Shown: positions 8,805 through 19,679, counted from the first letter of the stretch. The stretch: 40,534 bases of DNA from Candidatus Limadaptatus stercoripullorum (GCA_018713795.1 DVOE01000057.1:1-40534), one strand, 5' to 3'. Program-made: numbers and translations. Notes: generated by a model from the letters alone, not told the origin.

Positions 8805-10532
8805 ATGGCAGCAGAGCTGACCTTGGAAAGCGGCGTTAAGATCACCGTGAGGAAGTACCTTAAACCAAAGGATTACATCACCTTCTCGATGGCGCGTTTC
8901 GCCACCGCAGCCATCACGGGCCTGGTGTCCGGATACCTGCTCATCTTCTACACCTCGGTGCTCGGGATAGACCCGCTCAGCGTCGGGACGATGTTCCTCA
9001 TCTCCAAGATATGGGACGGCGTCAACGACCCCATCATGGGCGTCATCATCGACAAGACGAGGAACAAGATGGGCAAGATGCGTCCCTATCTGCTCTATGG
9101 CGCGGTGCCGTTCGGGCTGGTCATCATAGCGATGTTCCTGCCGCTGGGCAATGTGTTGTCGTCGCTGGGCAAGGTGGTGTTCATGTACGCCTCCTACCTG
9201 CTCTACGACTTCATGAGCACGCTGGTCGGGGTGCCGCTCGACGGGCTTCCCGCCGTCGCTTCGCCGAACTCCGAGGAAAGGGCGAAGATAATCTCGGTCA
9301 GCCGCATAGTCGGTTCGATAGGCGAGCAGTCGGGGCTGGTGCTTTACTCCTTCTTCATCATGTTCATGAACATGAAGACGACCTTCCTGCTCATGGGCAT
9401 CGTCATAGGCGTGCTCGCGCCCGTGTTCATGATCCTCGGCGGCATAAATGTTAAGGAGCGCATCCAACCCATCACCGAAAATGTCAGGGTGCTCGACGGG
9501 TTCAAGTACATGTTCCAAAACAAGCAGTTCCTTGTGCTCATCCTGGGGCTGCTCCTGACATTCTTCCGGAATCTGGTCTCCGCCATGCAGATCTACATGG
9601 TGACCTACATCTACGGCAACGGCTCGCTCAACATCGCCTTCGCCTTGCCGGGAGCCGTGGCGTCCATGATAGGCATGTTGTTCGCGCCATGGCTGAAAAA
9701 GCGGATGGACGCCAAGAAGCTGTTCATCCTCTCGACGCTCGTGCACTCGGCGGTGCTCATCCTCGTCTGGTTGGTGGGCTACGAAGTGCATTGGGGGCTG
9801 ACGGCGGCGCTCATGTTCTTCGCAATGCTGCCCGTCGGCATAATAAATGTCGCCCCGCACCTCATGGTCATCGACACCCTCGACTACTGGGAGGACAAGA
9901 CGGGCAAGCGTCAGGAGGGCATAGCTTTCGCGATAGTCTCGCTGAGGAGCAAGGTCTCGAGCGCCTTCAAGGACTACTTCATGGCGTTCCTGCTCGCGAC
10001 CTTCCTCTTCGCGACCCCGCTGACCAGCGCGGTCAACGATCACAGCCCCTGGCAGCTCCAGACCACTCTCGACGGTCTGTTCATGATGTTCACGCTCATC
10101 CCCGCGGTGCTCAATCCCGTGTGCATCATCCCCTTCCTGTTCTACACCCTTTCGGGCAAGCGCATGGCGGAGATCAACGCCCGCCTCAGCTACAAGCGTA
10201 TGCTCGAGGGGCACGGAGGGGAGTTTGAGGGTCTCGAGAGCGGAGAGGGCAAGACGGTCGGCTGGCTGTCTCTCGAAGATATGCTCCGCACTCCGACGCT
10301 GTTTGCGAAAGTCGGCGCCGAGCCCGGCGAAGTGGGCGGCATGAGCCTCGAACAACTCATCGCCTATCCCGCGTCCGCCGCGGCAGAGAAAGATAACGAA
10401 GAGGAAAAGGAGAGCGGTTTCGTCGCCGCCGAACGCGCGGCGCTGGACGGAGAGCCGCTCACCGATGAGCAGAAGACCGAGGTCGCGGTGAACGAGGCGC
10501 TCGGCGAATACGACGAGGGAGGTGAACTGTGA
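8805..10532 (+). CDS. GPH-family (MelB-like, MFS) glycoside/cation symporter with acidic C-terminal extension
   Basis: ITFSMARFATAAITGLVSGYLLIFYTSVLGIDPLSVGTMFLISKIWDGVNDPIMGVIIDKTRNKMGKMRPYLLYGAVPFG is classic GPH; about 120 aa hydrophilic tail follows the last TM. Confidence 0.85.
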   Translation: MAAELTLESGVKITVRKYLKPKDYITFSMARFATAAITGLVSGYLLIFYTSVLGIDPLSVGTMFLISKIWDGVNDPIMGVIIDKTRNKMGKMRPYLLYGAVPFGLVIIAMFLPLGNVLSSLGKVVFMYASYLLYDFMSTLVGVPLDGLPAVASPNSEERAKIISVSRIVGSIGEQSGLVLYSFFIMFMNMKTTFLLMGIVIGVLAPVFMILGGINVKERIQPITENVRVLDGFKYMFQNKQFLVLILGLLLTFFRNLVSAMQIYMVTYIYGNGSLNIAFALPGAVASMIGMLFAPWLKKRMDAKKLFILSTLVHSAVLILVWLVGYEVHWGLTAALMFFAMLPVGIINVAPHLMVIDTLDYWEDKTGKRQEGIAFAIVSLRSKVSSAFKDYFMAFLLATFLFATPLTSAVNDHSPWQLQTTLDGLFMMFTLIPAVLNPVCIIPFLFYTLSGKRMAEINARLSYKRMLEGHGGEFEGLESGEGKTVGWLSLEDMLRTPTLFAKVGAEPGEVGGMSLEQLIAYPASAAAEKDNEEEKESGFVAAERAALDGEPLTDEQKTEVAVNEALGEYDEGGEL

Positions 10533-11509
10533 TGAAAAAAGTGCTTCTTGCGGCGGTACTTGTCGTCATCATCGCGCTCGCGCTCGCGGGCTGCAACCCC
10601 ACCCGGGACGAATTCATCCGCGATCTCGACGCCGGCATAACCAAGGCCGGCGGCAGATACGACGAGGTGTACGAGAAGTTCCTTTCCCTCGACCGCTACG
10701 CCTACGACGCCGAGGTCTATCTCGAGGAGATGGCGAACTACGACGCCGAGAAAAGGCGTTTCCCCGACGAAGACAGCGGCGGCAAGAATTGGTACAAGCC
10801 CTCCTTCTCGTACGGTTTCGTCAAGAACGGCGGGGCGGAGTATGTGCGCCTGACCTACACGCCCCATCTCAAAAACGGGGAGGGTTTCTACGAGTCTTAC
10901 GGCGCGGAGGTCTTCTACGAATTCTGGTATGAGGGCGGCGAGCTCAAGCAGATCAAAGTTGACGGAGCCGTGGTCTCCGAGGTGCCTGCGGACAAGAGTG
11001 AGGGCTACGATCTCTTCCGCGAATACTTCACCGTGAACGGCAGCGTGGAGAACATCGCCGCGAGCATCATGGCGGAGTATGCGGACATGGAAGAGAGAAA
11101 GTCGTCCATCGCGGCGGCGAGGGCGGAGGATATCCTCGGCAAACACCTGGTCAATTATCTGACCTACGACTTCCGTCTCCGCGGCAGCGAGGAGTGGCAG
11201 GGCTGGCGCGCCCTTTCCGAGGACGAGAGCGAATCCGCGGTCACGGGCTTCGACGAGGATCTCAGAGTGGACTGGGAACACGCCGACTATATGCGGCTCG
11301 GCAACATGTGCGTGACCGTTCAGAAGGAGAAGATCACCATGATCGAGCTGTACAACGAGATCATAGGCGCCTATCACAAGACCGAAGAGCAGGCGTGGAA
11401 CAACATCTCGGCGGACAACTGGTACGGCGACAGGGTGGAGGCGGACAGCCTCATCCTGACTTTCCGCTATGACGGCAAGGACGGGTCGGTCACCGTGCCC
11501 GCGAAATAA
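10532..11509 (+). CDS. Hypothetical lipoprotein
   Basis: MKKVLLAAVLVVIIALALAGCNP lipobox (LAGC); starts in ATG/TGA overlap with the transporter. Confidence 0.75.
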   Translation: MKKVLLAAVLVVIIALALAGCNPTRDEFIRDLDAGITKAGGRYDEVYEKFLSLDRYAYDAEVYLEEMANYDAEKRRFPDEDSGGKNWYKPSFSYGFVKNGGAEYVRLTYTPHLKNGEGFYESYGAEVFYEFWYEGGELKQIKVDGAVVSEVPADKSEGYDLFREYFTVNGSVENIAASIMAEYADMEERKSSIAAARAEDILGKHLVNYLTYDFRLRGSEEWQGWRALSEDESESAVTGFDEDLRVDWEHADYMRLGNMCVTVQKEKITMIELYNEIIGAYHKTEEQAWNNISADNWYGDRVEADSLILTFRYDGKDGSVTVPAK

Positions 11510-11527
11510 AAGCGTCTCCCGAACGAC

Positions 11528-11560
11528 GCCCCGCCCCTCGCGGCGGGGCTTTTCTTTTTG
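11528..11560 (+). terminator. Rho-independent terminator
   Basis: GCCCCGCC-cctcgc-GGCGGGGC followed by ttttcttttt. Confidence 0.9.
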
Positions 11561-11651
11561 AGCCGACCTCTCGTGCCGAAAAGAATTTGAGAAAACTCGG
11601 GAAATACGCTAAAAACGATGGACAAATCGCAGCCTCCCGAGCCCTTCCGTA

Positions 11652-11680
11652 TTGATTTCGGCGGCGGACCGTGTTATAAT
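11652..11680 (+). promoter_or_regulatory. Sigma70 promoter for the comM-dprA-topA operon
   Basis: TTGATT-17 nt-TATAAT, 31 nt before the comM ATG. Confidence 0.8.
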
Positions 11681-11711
11681 GTATAAGTATTTTAATATAT
11701 AGGGGGCATAT

Positions 11712-13238
11712 ATGCTCGCTTGTGTCAAAAGTTTCGCCCTCGAAGGGCTGAGCGGCTACGCGGTGTCCGTCGAAGTGGACATCGGGAGCGGTCTGCCGAG
11801 CGTGGAGACGGTGGGTCTGGCGTCCACCGCCACCAAGGAATCCAAGGAGCGCGTCAGAGCAGCCATACGCAACAGCGGCTACCCCTATCCTTCGGGGCGC
11901 ATAACCGTCAATCTCGCTCCCGCCGACACCAAGAAAGAGGGCGCTTCCCTCGACCTGCCCATAGCGGTGGGCTTGCTCGTGTGCGCGGAAGCGGTCGCGG
12001 GGAACCTTTACAAGGACTATGTGATGATAGGCGAGCTGGCTCTCGACGGGTCGCTGAGGTCGGTGAACGGCGTCATGCCGCTGCTCATCTCGGCGATGCA
12101 GCAGGGAGAGAAAAAGTTCATCGTCCCCGCCGCAAACGCCAAAGAGGCGAGCTACATCGAGGGCATAGAAGTGCAGGCGTTCGCGACTCTTCACGAGACG
12201 GTGGATTTTCTTTCGGGAGGGGCGCACGAGCCCGTGCCCGTGACAGGCTACCGCTCTCGCGGCGGAACGAGCGCGTACGGCGTGGATATGTCGGATGTCA
12301 AGGGGCAGACCGCGGCAAAACGCGCCATAGAGATCGCCGTCGCCGGCGGACACAACATCCTCATGTGCGGCGTGCCGGGAGCGGGCAAGACCATGCTCGC
12401 CAAGTGCATCCCCACCATAATGCCGGATATGTCGTTTGAAGAGGCGGTGGAAGTGACCAAAATACATTCGGTGGCGGGGGTGCTGGATCCCGCCGTCGGC
12501 ATAGTGGAAGCGCGCCCGTTCAGGACGCCGCATCACACCACCACCGTGCCCGCGCTCGTGGGCGGAGGCGCAAAGGCGCGTCCCGGCGAGGTCAGCCTCG
12601 CGCATCACGGCGTGCTCTTCCTCGACGAGATGCCGGAGTACAACCGCCGCACCCTCGAGACGCTGCGCCAGCCCCTCGAAGACAAGAAGGTGACCGTCGC
12701 GCGTGTCATGCGGTCGGTGGAATATCCCGCCGATTTCATGCTGGTCGCGAGCATGAACCCCTGCACCTGCGGCAATTACGGGTCGCGCACGCAGGTCTGC
12801 CGTTGCTCGGCGGCGCAGATACACTCATATATGTCCAAGCTCAGCGGTCCGCTGCTCGACAGGATAGATCTTCGCATCGAAGTGGACGGCGTGGAGTACG
12901 CCGAACTGCGCGGCGAGGGCGGGGGAGAGACCTCCGCGGTGGTCAAGGAGAGGGTGGAAAAGGCGCGCGCCATCCAGCGCGAACGCTACCGCGATTCCGC
13001 CACCGCCACCAATGCCGCAATGACCGCCAAAGAGCTGGAGAAGTACTGCGCTCTCGACGCCGACGGGGAGAGACTGCTCGCCAAGGCGTTCGACAAAATG
13101 GGCTTGACGGCGCGCGGCGCCACGCGTATACTCAAAGTCGCGCGCACCATCGCCGACCTTGCGGGGAGCGAGAGCGTGCTGCCCGCGCATGTGGCGGAGG
13201 CGATCCGCTACCGCGGCATCGAGAGGAAATATATCTGA
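11712..13238 (+). CDS. comM: YifB/ComM-family Mg-chelatase-like AAA ATPase
   Basis: MLACVKSFALEGLSGYAVSVEVDIGSGLPSVETVGLAS; Walker A GVPGAGKTMLA; FLDEMPEY; NPCTCGNYG. Confidence 0.93.
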   Translation: MLACVKSFALEGLSGYAVSVEVDIGSGLPSVETVGLASTATKESKERVRAAIRNSGYPYPSGRITVNLAPADTKKEGASLDLPIAVGLLVCAEAVAGNLYKDYVMIGELALDGSLRSVNGVMPLLISAMQQGEKKFIVPAANAKEASYIEGIEVQAFATLHETVDFLSGGAHEPVPVTGYRSRGGTSAYGVDMSDVKGQTAAKRAIEIAVAGGHNILMCGVPGAGKTMLAKCIPTIMPDMSFEEAVEVTKIHSVAGVLDPAVGIVEARPFRTPHHTTTVPALVGGGAKARPGEVSLAHHGVLFLDEMPEYNRRTLETLRQPLEDKKVTVARVMRSVEYPADFMLVASMNPCTCGNYGSRTQVCRCSAAQIHSYMSKLSGPLLDRIDLRIEVDGVEYAELRGEGGGETSAVVKERVEKARAIQRERYRDSATATNAAMTAKELEKYCALDADGERLLAKAFDKMGLTARGATRILKVARTIADLAGSESVLPAHVAEAIRYRGIERKYI

Positions 13239-14323
13239 TGAACGGACGCGACCGTGATACGGCGGCGCTTGTCGCACTTCAATACACCGAACGCATTTCC
13301 GCGAGAAAGAGAGACGCGCTGATAAGGCGGCTGCCCGTTCCTTCCGAGCTGTTCACGGAGGAGGGAGCGACCCTTCTCCGCACTCTTTCGCCGGAAGCGG
13401 CGGACGAATTCAAGGCGGTCTCCGAGCGTATCGACGGCGTGTTCGACGCTCTCGAACGCGCGGGAGCGAGCTGGGTCACCTGTCTCGACGACGAGTTCCC
13501 GGAGCTGCTCCGCGAGATAGAACCCATGCCGGCGGCGCTGTTCGTCAAGGGCAGCGTATCCGCGCTCGGCGGGTTCGCGCTCGGCGTGGTCGGCACGAGA
13601 AAACCCACGCGCTACGGGCTCAAGCTCGCGGACATGTTCGCAAGGGAGTTCGCGAGGGCGGGCATAACCGTGGTCAGCGGCTTCGCGCGCGGCGTGGATA
13701 CGGCGGCGCACAAGGCTTGCATAGAGGGCGGCGCGCCCACCGTCGCGGTGTTCGGCTGCGGGGTGGACATCTGCTATCCCGGCGAGAACCGCGCGCTCTA
13801 CGACGCGATAATCGGCGGCGGCGGAGCGGTGGTCTCCGAGTATCCGCTCTCGACCAAGCCCGTGGGCTATCATTTCCCCGAGCGCAACCGTCTGATAAGC
13901 GGTCTTTCGCGCGGGATATTCCTGCCCGAAGCCGCAAAGAAGAGCGGGTCGCTCATCACGGCGGAACTTGCATTGGAGCAGGGGCGCGACCTCTTCGTCA
14001 CGCCGGGCAGCGTGTTTTCGGAGGAGAGCGGCGGCACGAATGCGCTGCTGAGGAGCGCGCCGCACGCGCTCGTGCTGTCTCCCGACGATGTGCTCGCTCA
14101 CTACCGCATGACGGCTGCCGAGCGGGTGAGGGAAGGGGACACCGGACAGATGACCATCGAGGAGACGACGGTGATAGAAGCGCTCCGCCGCGGCGAGATG
14201 CACTTCGAAGAGCTCATCGCAGAGACGGGGCTCGGCGCGTCCGAGCTCTCGGATATCCTCGTCAACCTCGAACTTTCGGGAATAGCCGAACAGACGGGCG
14301 GCAACCATTACGCCCTCTGCTAA
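13238..14323 (+). CDS. dprA: DNA-processing protein DprA
   Basis: VVGTRKPTRYG, VSGFARGVDTAAHKACIEGGAPTVAVFGCGVDICYPGENR, VSEYPLSTKPVGYHFPERNRLISGLS; C-terminal winged helix. Confidence 0.95.
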   Translation: MNGRDRDTAALVALQYTERISARKRDALIRRLPVPSELFTEEGATLLRTLSPEAADEFKAVSERIDGVFDALERAGASWVTCLDDEFPELLREIEPMPAALFVKGSVSALGGFALGVVGTRKPTRYGLKLADMFAREFARAGITVVSGFARGVDTAAHKACIEGGAPTVAVFGCGVDICYPGENRALYDAIIGGGGAVVSEYPLSTKPVGYHFPERNRLISGLSRGIFLPEAAKKSGSLITAELALEQGRDLFVTPGSVFSEESGGTNALLRSAPHALVLSPDDVLAHYRMTAAERVREGDTGQMTIEETTVIEALRRGEMHFEELIAETGLGASELSDILVNLELSGIAEQTGGNHYALC

Positions 14324-14333
14324 AGGAGAATAG

Positions 14334-16487
14334 ATGAAACAACTCATAATCGTCGAGTCACCCTCAAAAGCCAAGACCATCCAGAAATATCTGGGCGGCG
14401 ATGTCGTGGTGCTCGCGTCAAAGGGACATATCTGCGATCTTCCCGCCCGCAGTCTCGGCATAGATGTCGAGGACGGGTTCAAGCCGCAATATGTCGTCTC
14501 TCCCGAAAAAAAGGAGACCATAGACAAGCTCGCGCAGGCGGTTGGCAAGTACAAGAGCGTTTATCTCGCGACCGACCCCGACCGCGAAGGCGAAGCCATA
14601 AGCTGGCACCTCAAAAACATCCTCGGCATAAAGGGCGACAAGGTGCGCATCGAGTTCAACGAGATATCCCCGAAGGCGGTGCGCGCCGCCATGCAGAGCC
14701 CTCGCGCCATCAACATGGACCTCGTGGATTCCCAGCAGGCGAGGAGAGTGCTGGACAGGCTGGTGGGCTACAAGATATCCCCCATCCTCGCGCGCAAGCT
14801 GGCGCCCGCGGGCAGCAAAACGGGCATGAGCGCGGGACGAGTGCAGTCCGCCGCTCTCAAAATGATCGTCGACCGCGAGAACGAGATCCGCGCCTTCGTG
14901 CCCGAGGAGTACTGGACCATCCTCGCCGATCTGTACAAGCCCGGCGACCGCAGGGTGAAAGCCAATCTCATAAGGGCGACCTTCAACGATCTCGGCGGCG
15001 ACAAGATCAAGATCACGAATGCCGCGGACGCCGAGGCGATCACCGAGCGTATGCGCCGCGCCTCTTACCGCGTTGATGAGGTCAAGAAGGGCGTTTCCAC
15101 CACCAAACCCGCCCCGCCGTTCACCACCAGCACCATGCAGCAGGAGGCGAACCACAAACTCAACATGACCGCCGAGCGCTCCATTCGCGTGGCGCAGCAG
15201 CTCTACGAGGGCGTCAATGTCGGCGGCGAGGGTCTGCACGCGCTCATCACCTATATAAGGACGGACAGCGTGCGCGTGTCTCCCGACTTTGCCGCGGGCG
15301 CGCTGGAATTCATAAAGAAAAATTACGGCGCGGAGTACGCTCCCTCCGTTCCCAATTCCTACAAGACGAGCAGCAACGCGCAGGACGCGCACGAGGCGAT
15401 AAGACCCATCTCCCTCGAGCGCACGCCCGAGTCGCTCGAAGGCAAGCTCGAACGCGATCAGTTCCGCCTTTACAAGCTCATCTACGAGCGCTTCCTCGCC
15501 TCGCAGATGAAACCCGCGCAGTACAACACCATGCGCGTGCATATCGCGGGCACCGACGACAAGGGCGTCATGGGATTCACCGTGCACGGCAGGAGCGTCA
15601 GGTTCAAGGGGTTCACCGCCGTCTATTCCGCCACCGCCGAAAAGGAGAAGGAGGACGCGGATGTCGAGCTCGACACCATGCCCGATCTCAACGAAGGGCA
15701 GCCCCTCGAGTTCGCGGAAGCCTCCGCGGAGCAGAAGTTCACCAAGCCCCCCGCGCGCTACACGGACGCCAGCCTCGTCAAAGCCATGGAAGAGAACGGC
15801 ATAGGCCGCCCCAGCACTTACGCCACCATAATCTCCGTGCTCGCCAAGCGCGAGTACACCGAGAAGGACGGCAAAGCCATGAAACCCACCGTCCGCGGCG
15901 AGAAAGTGTGCGAGTACATGGAGAAGAATTTCCCCGACATAATGAGCCTGGATTTCACGGCTCGTCTCGAAGGCGCGCTGGACAAGATCGCGCTCGGCGG
16001 CTACAAGTGGCAGGAGCTCATCGGGGCGTTCTATCCGCGTCTTCAGAGGTTCATCGACCGCGCAGTCAAGCAGAGCGGCGGCGAAAAGCTGCCCGACGAG
16101 GTCAGCGATGTCGTCTGCGACAAGTGCGGCGCAAAGATGGTGATCAAGGAGGGACGCTACGGCAAGTTCCTCGCCTGTCCCAACTATCCCGATTGCAAGA
16201 ACATCAAAAAGCTGGTCGAAGTGGTCGGCAAATGCCCGAAGTGCGGCGGCGACATCCAGAAAAAGCGCTCGCGCACGGGCAAGATATTCTACGGTTGCGG
16301 CAATTATCCGGGGTGCGATTTCACCTCGTGGGAGCTGCCCGCGCCCAAACTGTGCCCCGAATGCGGCGGTGCGATGAGGGTGCTGAAAGGCGCGGCGGGT
16401 ACATCCTATGTATGTATGAACCGCGAGTGCAAACACCGTGAAAAGGCGCCCGTTCAGCCGACGGGCGGCGAAGGCGGCGGCGAATGA
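14334..16487 (+). CDS. topA: DNA topoisomerase I with three C-terminal zinc ribbons
   Basis: MKQLIIVESPSKAKTIQKYLG, DPDREGEAISWHL, TYIRTDS, IGRPSTYA; three CxxC zinc-ribbon repeats at the C-terminus. Confidence 0.97.
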   Translation: MKQLIIVESPSKAKTIQKYLGGDVVVLASKGHICDLPARSLGIDVEDGFKPQYVVSPEKKETIDKLAQAVGKYKSVYLATDPDREGEAISWHLKNILGIKGDKVRIEFNEISPKAVRAAMQSPRAINMDLVDSQQARRVLDRLVGYKISPILARKLAPAGSKTGMSAGRVQSAALKMIVDRENEIRAFVPEEYWTILADLYKPGDRRVKANLIRATFNDLGGDKIKITNAADAEAITERMRRASYRVDEVKKGVSTTKPAPPFTTSTMQQEANHKLNMTAERSIRVAQQLYEGVNVGGEGLHALITYIRTDSVRVSPDFAAGALEFIKKNYGAEYAPSVPNSYKTSSNAQDAHEAIRPISLERTPESLEGKLERDQFRLYKLIYERFLASQMKPAQYNTMRVHIAGTDDKGVMGFTVHGRSVRFKGFTAVYSATAEKEKEDADVELDTMPDLNEGQPLEFAEASAEQKFTKPPARYTDASLVKAMEENGIGRPSTYATIISVLAKREYTEKDGKAMKPTVRGEKVCEYMEKNFPDIMSLDFTARLEGALDKIALGGYKWQELIGAFYPRLQRFIDRAVKQSGGEKLPDEVSDVVCDKCGAKMVIKEGRYGKFLACPNYPDCKNIKKLVEVVGKCPKCGGDIQKKRSRTGKIFYGCGNYPGCDFTSWELPAPKLCPECGGAMRVLKGAAGTSYVCMNRECKHREKAPVQPTGGEGGGE

Positions 16488-17791
16488 CAAAGTGCCGCGT
16501 CACCGTCGTCGGGGGAGGACTTGCCGGGTGCGAAGCCGCCCTGCAGCTGCTTTCCCGCGGCTACGGCGTGGACATGTACGAGATGCGCCCCGGGAAGAGC
16601 ACGGGCGCGCATACGACCGGCGACCTTGCCGAGCTCGTCTGCTCAAATTCCTTGAAGTCCGAAGTCGGCGACACCGCCTCCGCGACGCTGAAAGAGGAGC
16701 TCGACGCGCTCGGATGTCGTCTGCTCGCGCTCGCACGCGAAGCGCGGGTGCCCTCGGGGGCGGCTCTTGCCGTGGACAGAGCGAGGTTTTCGGCGCTGAC
16801 GACGGAGGCGCTCGCCTCTTACGACGCGTTCAGGCTGATACGCGAGGAAGTGACTTCTCTCCCGTCTCCGCCCGCCATAATAGCGGCGGGACCGCTGATG
16901 TCCGCGCCCCTTGCGGAGGCGCTCACCGCCGCGGTCGGAGGCAGCAGGCTTTGGTTTTACGACGCCGTGGCTCCCATCGTGGACGGCGACAGCATAGACT
17001 ATTCCCGCGCCTATTTTGGCGGCAGATACGGCAAAGGCGACGATTATCTCAACCTTCCCATGGAACGCGAGGAATACGCGGCGTTCAGAGAAGCGCTGGT
17101 GACCGCGCGCACGGCCAAGCTCCACGATTTCGAAAAGCGCGAACTGTTCGAGGGGTGTATGCCCATCGAGGAGATAGCCCGCCGCGGCGAGGACGCCATG
17201 AGATTCGGACCGCTGCGTCCCGTGGGACTGAGAGATCCCCGGACGGGCAGGGGAGCCTACGCCGTGGTGCAGCTCAGGCGCGAGCACGCCTCGGGCGAGT
17301 GCTACAACATGGTGGGTTTCCAGACCAACCTCGCCTTCCCCGAACAGGACAGGGTGTTCCGCATGATCCCCGCCCTCGAAAACGCGGAGTTCCTGCGCCG
17401 AGGGGTCATGCACCGCAACACCTACATAGGACCCGGAGTGTTAGGCGCCGATTTCGGACTGCGCGCCGCGGAGGGACTGTACGCCGCGGGGCAGATCTCG
17501 GGGGTGGAAGGCTATGTGGAGAGCATCATGAGCGGGCTGATCGCGGGCGTGTCGCTGGCGCGCAAGCTGTCGGGACTTCCCGCCGCGCTGCCTCCCGCGA
17601 CCACCGTGACGGGCGCTCTCACCGCGTATGTGGCGGGAGCCGGCGAACCTTTCCAGCCCATGAACGCGAACTTCGGATTGCTGCCCCCTCCTCCCGAGGG
17701 CGTGCGCGGCAAGGAACGCAAAAAATACTATCGTGAAAGGGCTGTCCGTGATATAATACACTTTGCGGACACCGCGGATTTCCGCGCCTGA
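16484..17791 (+). CDS. trmFO: Methylenetetrahydrofolate--tRNA-(uracil-5-)-methyltransferase TrmFO
   Basis: [71 protein letters not shown]. Confidence 0.96.
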   Translation: MTKCRVTVVGGGLAGCEAALQLLSRGYGVDMYEMRPGKSTGAHTTGDLAELVCSNSLKSEVGDTASATLKEELDALGCRLLALAREARVPSGAALAVDRARFSALTTEALASYDAFRLIREEVTSLPSPPAIIAAGPLMSAPLAEALTAAVGGSRLWFYDAVAPIVDGDSIDYSRAYFGGRYGKGDDYLNLPMEREEYAAFREALVTARTAKLHDFEKRELFEGCMPIEEIARRGEDAMRFGPLRPVGLRDPRTGRGAYAVVQLRREHASGECYNMVGFQTNLAFPEQDRVFRMIPALENAEFLRRGVMHRNTYIGPGVLGADFGLRAAEGLYAAGQISGVEGYVESIMSGLIAGVSLARKLSGLPAALPPATTVTGALTAYVAGAGEPFQPMNANFGLLPPPPEGVRGKERKKYYRERAVRDIIHFADTADFRA

Positions 17792-17814
17792 AAGAGCGCG
17801 GGAAGGAGAACAGA

Positions 17815-18348
17815 ATGGAATTCAGAGGTACGACCATCTGCGCCGTCAAGAGAGGCGGCATGACGGCTATCGCGGGCGACGGTCAGGTCACCATGGGCGA
17901 GAGCGTCATCATGAAAGGCAACGCCGTCAAAGTCAAGCGCATCTACAACGACAAAGTCGTCATCGGCTTTGCGGGGTCGGTGTCGGACGCGTTCGCGCTG
18001 TCCGAGAAGTTTGAGGAGATGCTGCAAAAGTACAGCGGCAACCTCATGCGTTCGGCGGTGGAACTTGCCGAGCTTTGGCGCAGCGACAAGATGTACCGCA
18101 AGCTCGAAGCGCTGCTCATCGTTGCGGACGCGAACTCGCTTTACATCGTGTCGGGAAGCGGTGAGGTCATCGAACCCGAGAGCGGGATATGCGCGATAGG
18201 CAGCGGCGGCAACTACGCCCTCGCGGCGGCGCGCGCGCTCGCTGCGGCGACCGACCTCGACGCAAAAGAGATCGCCGTCCGGGCGCTCAAGATCGCGTCC
18301 GAACTGTGCGTGTTCACGAACGACCATATCACGGTCGAGACCGTATGA
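17815..18348 (+). CDS. hslV: ATP-dependent protease subunit HslV
   Basis: [42 protein letters not shown] with the catalytic Thr. Confidence 0.96.
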   Translation: MEFRGTTICAVKRGGMTAIAGDGQVTMGESVIMKGNAVKVKRIYNDKVVIGFAGSVSDAFALSEKFEEMLQKYSGNLMRSAVELAELWRSDKMYRKLEALLIVADANSLYIVSGSGEVIEPESGICAIGSGGNYALAAARALAAATDLDAKEIAVRALKIASELCVFTNDHITVETV

Positions 18349-19679
18349 GGCAGACTATGGAACTCACCCCAAAACAGATCGTCAAGGAACTCGACAGGTT
18401 CATAATAGGGCAGCACGACGCCAAAGTCGCCGTCGCCATTGCGCTCAGGAACCGCTATCGCAGGAGCCGTCTTCCCGAGGAGATGCGCGAGGAGATCACT
18501 CCCAAGAACATCCTCATGAAGGGACCGACGGGCGTGGGCAAGACCGAGATCGCGCGCAGGCTCGCGCGCCTCGTCCGCGCGCCTTTTGTCAAGGTGGAAG
18601 CCACCAAGTTCACCGAGGTTGGCTATGTCGGCAGGGATGTTGAGAGCATCATCCGCGATCTCGTCGAAGTCGCCATCCGCATGGTCAAGGACGAGAAGTT
18701 CAAAGAGGTCATGCCCCGCGCGACAGAGATCGCCGAAAACAAGCTCGTCGATGTGCTGCTCCCTCTGCGCAAAAAGGCGGACACCGGCGAGAAGTCGGAC
18801 GCCCAGCTCAAAGAGGAACTGCTCAGCGAGATCAGAGCGGGGCACCTCGACGGCATAACCATCGAACTCGAAGTCAAGCAGGAGCCCAAGCCCATCCAGA
18901 TCGCTCCCGGCAATCAGCCCGGCGGCGAGATAGATATCGGCAACATCTTCGGCGGCATGTTCGGCGGCGTAAAAAAGAAAAAGCGCAAGCTCTCCGTCAA
19001 ACAGGCGATGGATTTCATGGTCAACCAGGAGGCGGAGAAGATGGTGGATCAAGACGCCATCGTCACCGAGGCGCTCGCGCGCGCGGAACAGGACGGCGTG
19101 GTCTTCCTCGACGAGATAGACAAGGTCGCCGCGAGAGCGGGCAGAGATCAGGGGCACGATGTCTCCCGCGAGGGCGTTCAGCGCGATATCCTGCCCATAG
19201 TCGAAGGGAGCACCGTGCAGACCAAGTACGGCTCCATCCGCACCGACTTCATCCTCTTCATCGCAGCCGGCGCCTTCCATATGTCCAAGATGGAGGACCT
19301 CATCCCCGAGCTGCAAGGGCGCTTCCCCATCAGGGTGGAGCTCGACAACCTCACCGAAGAGGATTTCGTCAAGATCCTGACCGAGCCCGACAACGCCGTG
19401 CTCAAACAGTACCGCGCGCTGCTCGGCGTGGACGGGGTCAGCCTCGAGTTCGACGACGACGCCGTGAGAGAGATCGCGAGAGCCGCGTTCTACGAGAACG
19501 AGAACAGCGAGAACCTCGGTGCGAGAAGGCTGCACGCCGTGCTCGAAAACCTCCTCAAAGACATCCTCTACGAGGCGGACGACAACGAGACCAAAGAGAT
19601 CAGGATAGACAAAGCATATGTCGAAGAGCACCTCGCTCTGTCGCTGAGGGCGGCGAACCTCAGGAAGTATATCCTGTAA
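18345..19679 (+). CDS. hslU: ATP-dependent protease ATPase subunit HslU
   Basis: [71 protein letters not shown] overlap with hslV. Confidence 0.97.
   Translation: MRQTMELTPKQIVKELDRFIIGQHDAKVAVAIALRNRYRRSRLPEEMREEITPKNILMKGPTGVGKTEIARRLARLVRAPFVKVEATKFTEVGYVGRDVESIIRDLVEVAIRMVKDEKFKEVMPRATEIAENKLVDVLLPLRKKADTGEKSDAQLKEELLSEIRAGHLDGITIELEVKQEPKPIQIAPGNQPGGEIDIGNIFGGMFGGVKKKKRKLSVKQAMDFMVNQEAEKMVDQDAIVTEALARAEQDGVVFLDEIDKVAARAGRDQGHDVSREGVQRDILPIVEGSTVQTKYGSIRTDFILFIAAGAFHMSKMEDLIPELQGRFPIRVELDNLTEEDFVKILTEPDNAVLKQYRALLGVDGVSLEFDDDAVREIARAAFYENENSENLGARRLHAVLENLLKDILYEADDNETKEIRIDKAYVEEHLALSLRAANLRKYIL

Noticed and set aside
6714-10355. 1213-aa antisense ORF
   Set aside because: Lies opposite two well-supported genes. 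High GC and RNY codon usage suppress stops on the opposite strand; composition is Arg/His/Glu-rich with no recognisable domain.
14418-16490. 690-aa antisense ORF opposite topA
   Set aside because: Shadow of a highly conserved gene; no independent SD, promoter or domain.
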